Source of the DNA: Marinagarivorans cellulosilyticus
Lineage (GTDB): Bacteria; Pseudomonadota; Gammaproteobacteria; Pseudomonadales; Cellvibrionaceae
Direction of reading: 5' to 3'
Length of the DNA: 64,000 nucleotides
Assembly: GCF_021655555.1 (NCBI RefSeq)
Contig: NZ_AP023086.1
Location: 3,254,685 to 3,318,684 of the forward strand
The position numbers were made by a program, and so were the translations under genes. Positions 35,850 through 44,197 of this stretch are shown piece after piece. A model generated the notes under the pieces. The model did no database searches, was not told where the DNA came from, and saw only the letters and a list, made by a program, of their open reading frames with translations. Numbering within the stretch: position 1 is the stretch's first letter; every line of letters begins with the position of its first letter.

Positions 35850-36188
35850 ATGAAAGAATCAGCCATCCCCGACGAGGTCCGTTTAGCGCTAATGCGCAAG
35901 CTGGCCCAAAACCCAAACCTAAGCCAGCGCGAGTTGGCGGCGGAGTTAGGCATCAGCTTGGGTAAGGTCAACTATTGCCTAAAGGCTTTGGTTAAAGTGG
36001 GTTGGGTTAAAGCGGGTAACTTTGCGCGTTCAAGTAATAAGGTCAGGTATGCATATTTGCTGACGCCAAAAGGAATTACAGAAAAAACTATGCTTGCGCG
36101 GCAGTTTTTAGAATATAAACAAAAGCAGCACGCGTTGATAAAGGTTGAAATTGAACAGTTGCGTTTAGAGGTCGGTACTAATAACTAA
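35850..36188 (+). CDS. MarR-family EPS-associated transcriptional regulator
   Basis: This 112-residue protein is a winged helix with LSQRELAAELGISLGKVNYCLKALVKVGWVK as helix-turn-helix and SNKVRYAYLLTPKGITEKT as wing. A C-terminal coiled helix (FLEYKQKQHALIKVEIEQLR) follows. This matches the short MarR-type regulators regularly found at the start of exopolysaccharide or O-antigen loci. It sits 57 bp before wzz, where it probably controls the cluster. Target sites cannot be read from one copy. Confidence 0.85.
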   Translation: MKESAIPDEVRLALMRKLAQNPNLSQRELAAELGISLGKVNYCLKALVKVGWVKAGNFARSSNKVRYAYLLTPKGITEKTMLARQFLEYKQKQHALIKVEIEQLRLEVGTNN

Positions 36189-36245
36189 TATAGCGGTTGC
36201 TCTCTGAATTTAAAGTCATTAAATAATTAAACTGATAGTTAGCTC

Positions 36246-37214
36246 ATGAATAAAATTAGTCAAGGTCGAGAGCGTGAAGCAAAAAAAAATCAGCGCAGCT
36301 TTGTAAACGATCCCGTTCTGCTTAGCGAGTATGAGATCGATCTTGGGGAATTATTTACTGTTTTTTGGCGTGGTAAGTGGTTAGTACTTGGCGCAGGTTT
36401 TCTGTTTTCCTTGATAAGTATGACTTATGCGCTCACTTTACCAAACCAATACAGGGTTGAGGCGGTATACGCTCCAGCTCAATCTGAATCAGGCGTAAGT
36501 GGCTTGGCGTCGCAATATGGAGGTTTAGCTGCAATTGCAGGAATCAACTTGGGTGGAGCAAATACTGAGGATATTGATCAGGCTATCGTACTTGCCAAAA
36601 GTTGGCCATTTCTTGAGGCGGTGATACAAAAATATAATCTATCGCCATTCTTGTTTGCAGTAGTGGGCTGGGAGGAGAGTAGTCAGAGCCTTGTCTGGGA
36701 TCAAGAAAAGTTCTCTGTGTCTAAAAATACCTGGTTAAAGAATTATGAAACAGGGGAAACTTATGGGCCAACAAGTTTTGAGTCTTATGAGCTGTTATCA
36801 TCAATGATTTTGATTAAAAATGAAGGGGGGTTGGTCCGGTTGTCGGTTGAATTCTTATCTCCTCAGTTGGCCTCAGAGTGGGTTCAAATACTGGCTTCTG
36901 AACTTAATCTTTATTTTCAATTAAGGGATATGCGCGACGCTAAAGAGAATATAGAGTATCTAAATCGCAAAATATCAGAAACAGGTATTTCACAAATGCA
37001 GTCAGTGTTCTACGGCATGATTGAGTCTCAAATGAAAGTTCTAATGCTTGCAGAAGTTAAGCTTGACTATTTGATGACTGAAATTGTGCCTGCAAAAGTT
37101 CCCGAGCGGAAAAGTGGACCAAATAGAAAAGTAATTGTAATTCTTGGTGGGCTTCTGGGTGTTTTTTTCGCCTTGCTTTATTTGATTTTTAGATATATCT
37201 GGGTAAAGAAATGA
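36246..37214 (+). CDS. wzz: Wzz-type chain-length determinant
   Basis: This polysaccharide co-polymerase sets glycan chain length together with Wzy. The 322-residue protein has the Wzz N-terminal EIDLGELFTVFWRGKWLVLG leading into the first transmembrane helix (about 38-60). A periplasmic domain with predicted helices follows, and a second helix near the C-terminus (about 298-318, VIVILGGLLGVFFALLYLIF). There is no tyrosine-kinase domain after it, so it is the O-antigen-type Wzz rather than a Wzc. It is the first of a long same-strand series. Confidence 0.88.
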   Translation: MNKISQGREREAKKNQRSFVNDPVLLSEYEIDLGELFTVFWRGKWLVLGAGFLFSLISMTYALTLPNQYRVEAVYAPAQSESGVSGLASQYGGLAAIAGINLGGANTEDIDQAIVLAKSWPFLEAVIQKYNLSPFLFAVVGWEESSQSLVWDQEKFSVSKNTWLKNYETGETYGPTSFESYELLSSMILIKNEGGLVRLSVEFLSPQLASEWVQILASELNLYFQLRDMRDAKENIEYLNRKISETGISQMQSVFYGMIESQMKVLMLAEVKLDYLMTEIVPAKVPERKSGPNRKVIVILGGLLGVFFALLYLIFRYIWVKK

Positions 37215-37236
37215 TCTGATAAAGTGATGTGATTTT

Positions 37237-38553
37237 ATGTTAAAACTATTTAAAGGAAATGGTGGAAATACATTTTATCAGCTAGCTGATAAATTAATTA
37301 GAATGGGGGCTGCGTTCGTATTTGGCGTCCTCATCGCAAGGTATCTCGGGGTGGATGATTTTGGTCGGCTTAGTTTTGCTCAGAGTTTTATTGGATTGAT
37401 CGCCGTTTTTTCTACCTTGGGTCTCGAAGCGATTACAATACGGGAGGTGGTATCAAAGCCCACTAATGCGCAGGCAATTATTGGCTCTGTGATCGCCATT
37501 CGGTGCATAAGTTCATTGGTGTCGGTAGGTATAATGGCATTATTGATATTCTGCTTTGTAGACGACTATGGTGTGCGGCTATGCATTTTTCTATTCTCCA
37601 TATCATTTTTTGTAGACGTGTTGTCAGTTTTCAATTGGTATTTTCTGTCTAACTCTAAAGGGTGGGCCATTGCTGTGGCGGGTGGCGCGGCTGTATTCGC
37701 CTCTTCTATTTTTAAGTGCTATTTGATTTTTAGCGGTAAAAGTTTTGTTTATTTTTCCCTACCCTTAATGATTGAGTGTTTTGTCTCGGGTGCGATCCTA
37801 CTTTTTTTGTTTATGCAAAAAGTTAGACTAACAAGTTTAATGTTTGATGGGCGCTTAGCTTCAAGAATGTTAAATAGTGCGTGGCCGTTGGTGATGTCGG
37901 CGATAATGATTTCTGTGTATATGAAGGTTGATCAGTTGATGATTCAGGCTATGCTCTCCTATGCCGATCTCGGGATCTATTCTGTCGCGGTTAGGTTAAC
38001 AGAGGCGTGGTATTTTTTTCCCTCTGTTATTATGAGTGCGCTTTTTCCTGCTGTATTAGGCGCAAAACTGATATCGGAGGACGAATTTAATAATAAGATG
38101 CAATCCATTTATAATTTTTTAGCATTGTTTGCGCTAGTAATTAGTGTTGCGATCTCTCTTTTTTCTGACCAGATTGTATTATTGCTGTATGGGGTTGAGT
38201 ACATTGGTTCATCAGCAGTGTTAACTGTATATGCTTTAACTACAGTTTTTGTGTACTTAGGGATCGCAAATGGTAGATGGCTTGTTGCGCAAGGAATGGA
38301 GCGGTTTGCACTTTTTCGAACAGGCATCGGATTAGTTATTAATATTGGTCTAAATACATTTCTTATCCCTCTGTGGGGTATTAAGGGTGCCGCTATAGCA
38401 ACGTTAGTATCTCAGTTTTTTGCATCATATTTCGTTTTTCTTTTTGTGCCTCAGTTGCGTAAAGTCTTTATGATGCAGACAAGAGCGCTGTTTCAAATAG
38501 ACTTAATTAAATTAATTTATAGTAGGTGTGTCCCGTTAGGAGGGTACAGATGA
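37237..38553 (+). CDS. wzx: Wzx-type oligosaccharide flippase
   Basis: Wzx moves undecaprenyl-linked repeat units across the inner membrane. The 438-residue protein has about 12-14 hydrophobic helices and the family N-terminus FYQLADKLIRMGAAFVFGV, then ARYLGVDDFGRLSFAQSF. It also has the mid-protein WPLVMSAIMISVYMKVDQLM typical of MATE-like Wzx proteins. Its TGA overlaps the next gene's ATG (ATGA). Substrate specificity cannot be inferred beyond the locus. Confidence 0.88.
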   Translation: MLKLFKGNGGNTFYQLADKLIRMGAAFVFGVLIARYLGVDDFGRLSFAQSFIGLIAVFSTLGLEAITIREVVSKPTNAQAIIGSVIAIRCISSLVSVGIMALLIFCFVDDYGVRLCIFLFSISFFVDVLSVFNWYFLSNSKGWAIAVAGGAAVFASSIFKCYLIFSGKSFVYFSLPLMIECFVSGAILLFLFMQKVRLTSLMFDGRLASRMLNSAWPLVMSAIMISVYMKVDQLMIQAMLSYADLGIYSVAVRLTEAWYFFPSVIMSALFPAVLGAKLISEDEFNNKMQSIYNFLALFALVISVAISLFSDQIVLLLYGVEYIGSSAVLTVYALTTVFVYLGIANGRWLVAQGMERFALFRTGIGLVINIGLNTFLIPLWGIKGAAIATLVSQFFASYFVFLFVPQLRKVFMMQTRALFQIDLIKLIYSRCVPLGGYR

Positions 38554-39500
38554 ATCCAATTAGGAAAAAGATATTAGTGACTGGCGGTGCTGGCTTTCTT
38601 GGTTCTCACCTGTGTGAGCGTTTGCTTGATGCGGGAAACGAAGTGATATGCGTAGATAATTTTTTCACAGGCGCAAAACAAAATATTGTGCACTTGCTTG
38701 GGAATCCCATGTTTGAAGTCATTCGCCATGATGTGACTTTTCCTTTGTATCTTGAGGTCGATCAAATATACAACTTAGCATGCCCCGCAAGTCCAGTACA
38801 TTATCAATTTGACCCTGTGCAAACTACAAAGACTTCCGTAATTGGCGCTATTAACATGCTTGGTCTTGCAAAGCGTCTTAAAATTCGTATTTTTCAGGCT
38901 TCTACAAGTGAGGTTTATGGTGATCCAGAAGTGCATCCTCAGCCGGAAGAATATAAAGGCGCCGTAAATACTCTCGGTCCTCGGGCTTGCTATGACGAGG
39001 GAAAAAGGTGTGCTGAAACGTTGTTTTTCGATTATCAGCGTCAGCACGGGCTCGATATTAGAGTGGCTCGGATTTTTAATACTTATGGCCCACGAATGCA
39101 TCCGAATGATGGGCGTGTGGTGTCTAATTTTATTGTGCAGGCCTTAAAAGGCGAAGATATTACCGTTTACGGTGATGGTCTACAAACTCGTAGTTTTTGC
39201 TATGTTGACGACCTGGTGGAAGGTTTCATTCGATTAATGAATAGTAAAGAAAATATGCTGACCCCAATAAATTTGGGTAATCCAGGAGAGTTCACCATGT
39301 TAGGGTTGGCTGAAAAAGTTATTTCTTTGACGGCCTCAAAATCAAAGATCGTTTTCAAGTCTCTTCCAGCAGATGATCCCTTACAGCGTCAGCCTGATAT
39401 TACTAAAGCTAAACGCCTACTTGATTGGGAGCCGCACATCCATTTAGAGGAAGGGTTAAAAAAGACAATTAATTATTTTGAAAAGATTGTCTTAAGTTAA
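38550..39500 (+). CDS. UDP-glucuronate decarboxylase (UDP-xylose synthase)
   Basis: This extended short-chain dehydrogenase decarboxylates UDP-glucuronate to UDP-xylose. The 316-residue protein has the NAD motif TGGAGFLGSHL, YNLACPASPVHYQ, STSEVYGDPEVHPQ and the UXS-specific RACYDEGKRCAETL with the catalytic Tyr-Lys pair. RIFNTYGPRMHPNDGRVVSN follows. AGGAGG lies seven bases before ATG 38550, which overlaps the wzx stop. Its substrate can be supplied by the Ugd encoded at 62 kb, so xylose (or a 4-keto-pentose) may be in the glycan. Confidence 0.92.
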   Translation: MNPIRKKILVTGGAGFLGSHLCERLLDAGNEVICVDNFFTGAKQNIVHLLGNPMFEVIRHDVTFPLYLEVDQIYNLACPASPVHYQFDPVQTTKTSVIGAINMLGLAKRLKIRIFQASTSEVYGDPEVHPQPEEYKGAVNTLGPRACYDEGKRCAETLFFDYQRQHGLDIRVARIFNTYGPRMHPNDGRVVSNFIVQALKGEDITVYGDGLQTRSFCYVDDLVEGFIRLMNSKENMLTPINLGNPGEFTMLGLAEKVISLTASKSKIVFKSLPADDPLQRQPDITKAKRLLDWEPHIHLEEGLKKTINYFEKIVLS

Positions 39501-39509
39501 TCTAATCAC

Positions 39510-40217
39510 ATGAATAATAAACAAAAAACAGCACTGGTGTTGGGTTGCTCAAGTATTGTAGGGCTTAGCGTAGCAGATAGGTTGCTAAGTGAGGGTTGGA
39601 AAGTCTATGGTACTTTTGGGCGACGAGAAGTGGCTATTAAGCACCCGAGCTTTCTTGCTTTACATCTAAACGTAGAGTCTTCAGCTTCGATTTCCAATTT
39701 TACGGAAGAAATGTTTAACCGTGGAGTTCAGTTAGATTTAGTTGTCGGATTAATTGGTGTCTTGCCTGGTAAAAGTCTACAAGACTATGATGAAAACGAT
39801 CTTGCAAGGATTATTGATATTAATTTCACTTCGACTGCGAAGTTGTTAAAACGACTCGAAACACAATTTTGCATGGGATCAAGTATTGTATTGATGTCAT
39901 CAATTTCTTCGGAGCGGGGAAGCTATGACCCAATTTATGCCGCTTCCAAGGGGGCAGTTAACGCCTTTGTAAAATCACTTGCGACATGGTTAGCGCCAAA
40001 GGTTCGAGTGAACGCCATTGCACCTAGTTTAATAGAATCAACTGTAATGTTTGATGAAATGCTACCTGAAAGAAGAGAGTTACAGTTAACTCAATGCCCA
40101 ATGAAGCAGTTCTTAAGTCCCGAAGACCTCGCAAGAATTATTGTCGATATTGAGCAACCACATTGGGCACACTTAAATGGTGTAGTACTTAAGTTGAATG
40201 GAGGTATTTATGTCTAA
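39510..40217 (+). CDS. Short-chain dehydrogenase/reductase
   Basis: This 235-residue classical SDR has an altered cofactor loop (LVLGCSSIVGLSVADRL in place of the usual TGxxxGxG). It keeps the active-site Ser (VLMSSISSERGSYDP) and YAASKGAVNAFVKSLA with catalytic Tyr and Lys. The C-terminal LNGVVLKLNGGIYV is typical. The substrate is unknown; the context suggests reduction or oxidation of a nucleotide sugar or a sugar substituent. Its stop overlaps the next gene by 8 bp, so it probably acts with the FAD enzyme that follows. Confidence 0.82.
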   Translation: MNNKQKTALVLGCSSIVGLSVADRLLSEGWKVYGTFGRREVAIKHPSFLALHLNVESSASISNFTEEMFNRGVQLDLVVGLIGVLPGKSLQDYDENDLARIIDINFTSTAKLLKRLETQFCMGSSIVLMSSISSERGSYDPIYAASKGAVNAFVKSLATWLAPKVRVNAIAPSLIESTVMFDEMLPERRELQLTQCPMKQFLSPEDLARIIVDIEQPHWAHLNGVVLKLNGGIYV

Positions 40218-41310
40218 AAAAATTGCAATTATCGGTTGTGGTGTTTTTGGTGCTTCAGTTGCGCTGAAATTAAAGGAACTAGGCTATGACGTTTCTGTAT
40301 TTGAAAAAAAGTCAGCAATTTTAAATGGCGCTTCTTTAAATAATCAAAACCGATTACACCTAGGCTTTCATTATCCTCGAGATGATGAAACGGCTCAGCA
40401 ATGTATCGCCGGTTTTCAGCGGTTTATCGATGAATACCCAGGCTCAATTACAGAAGTATTCCCAAATGCGTATTTTATAGCGCAAGACGGATCATTTACC
40501 TCTCCAGATAACTACATTAGTTTCTGTGAAAGGAATGGCCTCGGCTATCAAAGGATTGATAAAAACAACTTCGACATTAAAGTGTGTGATGTCGATCTGG
40601 GTATTTTGTGTGAAGAGAGAGTTTATGATAGCAAACTACTTGCTAAAATAATTTCGCAAAAATTGCGTGATCAACAAATATCGATAAATTTGAACTCTAC
40701 AGTGACTTCTGTAAATTTCGAGAATGGTGTCCACCGCTTGCGAGTCAATAACTTGGATGTTGGAGCATTTGATGCTGTCGTAAACTGCTCTTATGCTGAT
40801 ATTAATCGGATAACCAACCAGTTGGGCTTTGAGACTCAAAATCATCAATATGAGTACACTGTAGTGCCGGTAGTAGACACCAAATTACCAAGAGTAGGCG
40901 TTACTATCATGGATGGCCCATTTATGACGCTACTCCCATTTGGCGCATCATCGCATTCTTTGTTGTACCACGTTGAAAACACAGTAATTGCGAGAGAAAC
41001 CGGCCAGGTCTTGAATCCGGAGTGGCTAGATGAAACAAAAAATCCTTTCACTCGCATTGATCTAAATGATTTTTTTAATTCGATGTTGGAAAAGTGTAAG
41101 CAATATATTCCTTCTGTTGCTGGTGCGGAGTTGGTGGGCTTTCTTCATGGGCCGCGAATGGTGCTGGCGAAAAAGGATGATACCGATGCTAGGCCGTCAA
41201 TGATCAATAGTTACAGCAATAATTACCATACCGTATTTTCTGGAAAAATTGATCACTGCGTTTGGGTTGCAGATGAAGTTGCAGAGCGAATTAATCGGGA
41301 GTTTCAATGA
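40210..41310 (+). CDS. FAD-dependent oxidoreductase (DAO fold)
   Basis: This 366-residue protein begins with the dinucleotide fold IAIIGCGVFGASVALKLKELGYDVSVFEKK and continues with a DAO-type pattern (NNQNRLHLGFHYPRDDETAQQ). Members of this subfamily occur in polysaccharide loci, but I know of no defined substrate. ATG 40210 has GGAGG five bases upstream, which decides against the in-frame ATG at 40198. It overlaps the SDR gene before it and the glycosyltransferase gene after it (ATGA), so production is tightly linked. Sugar or amino-sugar oxidation is a reasonable inference only. Confidence 0.78.
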   Translation: MSKKIAIIGCGVFGASVALKLKELGYDVSVFEKKSAILNGASLNNQNRLHLGFHYPRDDETAQQCIAGFQRFIDEYPGSITEVFPNAYFIAQDGSFTSPDNYISFCERNGLGYQRIDKNNFDIKVCDVDLGILCEERVYDSKLLAKIISQKLRDQQISINLNSTVTSVNFENGVHRLRVNNLDVGAFDAVVNCSYADINRITNQLGFETQNHQYEYTVVPVVDTKLPRVGVTIMDGPFMTLLPFGASSHSLLYHVENTVIARETGQVLNPEWLDETKNPFTRIDLNDFFNSMLEKCKQYIPSVAGAELVGFLHGPRMVLAKKDDTDARPSMINSYSNNYHTVFSGKIDHCVWVADEVAERINREFQ

Positions 41311-42227
41311 GCATAGAAGATAGTGGCCAATTTGACACTCCTATTTTATTGGTGTTATTTAATCGTCCAGAAGTTACTCAGAGCACGTTTGAGGTTGTGC
41401 GAAAAGTAAAGCCGATGAAATTATATGTTGCAGCAGATGGTCCAAGAGAGGGTCGTCCGGAAGAGGCAATAGCATGCGCTAAAGTGCGCGACATAGTTAA
41501 TCAAGTAGACTGGCCGTGTGAAGTCTTTACTAAATTTAGCGATGTAAATTTGGGCTGTAAAATGGGCGAGTTTACGGCGATGGATTGGTTCTTTAAGAAT
41601 GAAGAAGAAGGCATTGTTTTAGAGGATGATTGTTGCCCAGATCAATCTTTTTTTTATTATTGCCAAGAGCTTTTAGAGCGCTTTCGCTATGATTCTCGTG
41701 TAACGATGATTAGTGGTCGAAATTCTTTAGGGAGCTGGAAAAGCAACTCCCAAAGTTATCACTTTTCAAAATTTGGAAGTGTATGGGGCTGGGCTGGATG
41801 GCGAAGAGCTTGGAATTATTATGACGTCGACATGAAGTCTTGGGGTGATCAAAATTACAAGGATGCGGTAAAGTTTTTTGTCGGAGATGAAAATTACAAT
41901 TCTAGGTACGTTAACTATGAAGGGGTCTATAGGGGTAAAATTGACACTTGGGATTTTCAATGGTCATTTGCTCAAAGCTGCCAATCGGGGTTGACGATAG
42001 TCCCTGCTGTAAATTTAATTTCAAATATTGGTTTTGGAGAGGATGCAACTCATACCATGGACAAAAATGATTCTATGGCGAAAGTGAAATCTAAAACCTT
42101 AGATCTACCGCTATCTCATGTAAATATAGTTGTTGCTGACGCAGGTTTTGACAAACAATTGATGGATTTAAATCGTTTGTCATTTGTTCAGAGAGTGACT
42201 GGTTATATCAAGCGGAGAGTTTTGTAG
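41307..42227 (+). CDS. HlpA-like GT-A glycosyltransferase
   Basis: This 306-residue protein has a GT-A-type start (PILLVLFNRPEVTQSTFEVV) followed by LYVAADGPREGRPEE and a DxD-like acidic segment EEGIVLEDDCCPDQSFF. A Trp-rich acceptor region follows (FGSVWGWAGWRRAWNYYD). The pattern matches the group annotated as hemolytic protein HlpA-like nucleotide-sugar transferases in surface glycan clusters. Donor and linkage are unknown. Its stop overlaps the GTG start of the PhyH gene by one base. Confidence 0.75.
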   Translation: MSIEDSGQFDTPILLVLFNRPEVTQSTFEVVRKVKPMKLYVAADGPREGRPEEAIACAKVRDIVNQVDWPCEVFTKFSDVNLGCKMGEFTAMDWFFKNEEEGIVLEDDCCPDQSFFYYCQELLERFRYDSRVTMISGRNSLGSWKSNSQSYHFSKFGSVWGWAGWRRAWNYYDVDMKSWGDQNYKDAVKFFVGDENYNSRYVNYEGVYRGKIDTWDFQWSFAQSCQSGLTIVPAVNLISNIGFGEDATHTMDKNDSMAKVKSKTLDLPLSHVNIVVADAGFDKQLMDLNRLSFVQRVTGYIKRRVL

Positions 42228-43042
42228 TGTTAGCGAGCGACAATATTGCACAGCTTCGTGCCGAAGGGTTTACCATTCTTAATGATGTGGTGCTAGAAGA
42301 TAAGTTAATGGCTCTAAGAGAGTTAACTGATCGAATAGTCGACTATGCAGACAAGAACAAAATAGACCCATTCTCAAAATACTACCTTCGTCATCGCTCT
42401 GATCAAGGTGTTCTTTACGACTTGTATCAACGTCATCCGGAGTTTCAGTCGTTAGCCAAGTTGAACCCCGTTTTAGATGTGCTCGAAGGTGTTTTGGGGC
42501 CAGATATATTTTTTTACGAGAATAGTTTGGTATATAAGCCAAAAGGGAGAGCTAATGCGGTGCCTTGGCATCAGGATTTTATTTCGCGCCCTTCTGAGCC
42601 TAAAAAGTTTATTGTTTGGGTTGCACTCGACAACGTCACAATTAAAAATGGAGCTTTAAAAGCAATACCTAAATCGCACCTCAGTGGCTATTTACCCTAT
42701 TTTCGGGTTAAAGGAGAAACTCATCACGACCGAATAGATATGAGTCGGTTAGATCTCAATGATGCTGTATTTCTTGAGTTAAATGCTGGTGATGTACTTA
42801 TTTTCGATTGTATGCTGTGCCACGGTAGTGACGAGGTTCATGTTGATGAACCTCGCAGAGCTTTTCGTGCATCGTATCAAGGGTTTGAACAAATATTCAC
42901 GCCCCGCGGCGCTCCAATTGTTATGCGTGGTGGTTCACCAGAGTCTGTTATTGCGCGATACGATAGTGTTCATGCCCCAGAAACTAAGGGCGTTTTTCGT
43001 CGTGCTGTGAATAGAGTCGGCCGTTTGTTGGCTGGCATATAG
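42227..43042 (+). CDS. PhyH-family Fe(II)/2-oxoglutarate dioxygenase
   Basis: This 271-residue protein is a phytanoyl-CoA dioxygenase-type enzyme. The 2-His-1-carboxylate iron site is WHQDF (about residue 110) plus the distal CHGS histidine near 204, and RRAFRASYQG supplies the 2-oxoglutarate-binding Arg. The family hydroxylates diverse small molecules; inside a glycan locus the substrate may be a sugar, a lipid or an acyl substituent. The start is GTG 42227, overlapping the previous stop, and the next gene starts immediately after its stop. Confidence 0.85.
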   Translation: MLASDNIAQLRAEGFTILNDVVLEDKLMALRELTDRIVDYADKNKIDPFSKYYLRHRSDQGVLYDLYQRHPEFQSLAKLNPVLDVLEGVLGPDIFFYENSLVYKPKGRANAVPWHQDFISRPSEPKKFIVWVALDNVTIKNGALKAIPKSHLSGYLPYFRVKGETHHDRIDMSRLDLNDAVFLELNAGDVLIFDCMLCHGSDEVHVDEPRRAFRASYQGFEQIFTPRGAPIVMRGGSPESVIARYDSVHAPETKGVFRRAVNRVGRLLAGI

Positions 43043-44191
43043 ATGAATCATCGACTTTCTTTATCTCTGGATTTTATTCGCCTAGCTGCGGCATTGTTAG
43101 TACTGCTGCATCATTTTTCCTATGAAAGATTTACTGGCAATTTTTTATCATTCATAAGGCAGTTGGAGCTCGGGCATGATGCCGTTGTCATATTCTTTGT
43201 TTTAAGTGGTTATGTTATTTGCCATGCGGTGAGTAGAACTAATAAAGGCTTTTTGGATTATATGTCGCGTAGATTGGCGCGCCTGTATTCTGTGCTTTTG
43301 CCTGCAATATTTATCGTGTTATTTTTGGATGTGCTAGGTACTGCAGTTGCCCATCAAGTCTACGACGGTAAAATTGCAAATAGTCATATCTTGATGAGGG
43401 GAATAATTAATCTTTTATTTCTACAAGAATGGCAGTTTTTTAGTATCCGTTTTTCTAGCGATGGCCCATTGTGGTCATTGGGTTACGAGTTTTGGTATTA
43501 CTGTATATTTGGCGTATTCTGGTTTATAGACAAACCACTATATAGGTATTTATTGATCTGTACTCTGGCGTTTTTTATTGGGTTGAAGATTCTTTTGCTT
43601 ATGCCGATTTGGTGGTTAGGCGTCGTTGTTTATAATCAGCATAAAAAGCAGGGGTCGACTTTATACTCCCGTCGTGCAGTTTCACTTATCGGGCTAGTGA
43701 CGCCGTTCATCATATACATGATGTATAAAACTTCCCATCTAAGTCAATTGTCTTCCGATGTTAGTGGGTTTCTATTGACCTATTTTTTTAGCGATCTCAA
43801 TTTTAATAATTCTGGCCTATTTATAAATGATATATTTGTCGCTTTACTATTCGCTGTTTCGCTGTATTTTTTGCCGGCAGGTTTATCGCACATTAATTTT
43901 TCGGTGGGGAGGCGCGTGAATGCATTTATCAGAAAAGCGGCTGGGGCAACGCTTACGATATATATTTTGCATTTCCCCTTCTTGTTATTTACTTATGCAT
44001 CGTTAAGTCAGTTTAGCGCCGTTACTCCTTTATGGTTGGACAGCGTGGCATTGGTTTTAGTAATCCTATGCTGTTATTTCATTAGTTTATTTACGGAGGC
44101 TAAAAAGCAGCCGTATCAAATTCATATATTTGCAATATTAGATTTCGCCAAATGCTCTTTAGTGCGAAGTGCGAATAAACGTTTAAGGTAG
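43043..44191 (+). CDS. Acyltransferase 3 family (OafA-like) membrane protein
   Basis: This 382-residue protein has about ten transmembrane helices. It begins with the family signature LDFIRLAAALLVLLHHFSY and continues with FFVLSGYVICHAVS, LARLYSVLLPAIF and the conserved GPLWSLGYEFWYY. Such proteins add acetyl or other acyl groups to O-antigen, exopolysaccharide or succinoglycan. It starts directly after the phyH stop. The added group and its position are not readable from sequence. Confidence 0.9.
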   Translation: MNHRLSLSLDFIRLAAALLVLLHHFSYERFTGNFLSFIRQLELGHDAVVIFFVLSGYVICHAVSRTNKGFLDYMSRRLARLYSVLLPAIFIVLFLDVLGTAVAHQVYDGKIANSHILMRGIINLLFLQEWQFFSIRFSSDGPLWSLGYEFWYYCIFGVFWFIDKPLYRYLLICTLAFFIGLKILLLMPIWWLGVVVYNQHKKQGSTLYSRRAVSLIGLVTPFIIYMMYKTSHLSQLSSDVSGFLLTYFFSDLNFNNSGLFINDIFVALLFAVSLYFLPAGLSHINFSVGRRVNAFIRKAAGATLTIYILHFPFLLFTYASLSQFSAVTPLWLDSVALVLVILCCYFISLFTEAKKQPYQIHIFAILDFAKCSLVRSANKRLR

Positions 44192-44197
44192 ATATTG

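Noticed and set aside
36189..36245. AGCGGTTGCTC before wzz considered as an ops-like RfaH site
   Set aside because: It lacks the GGCGGTAG core.
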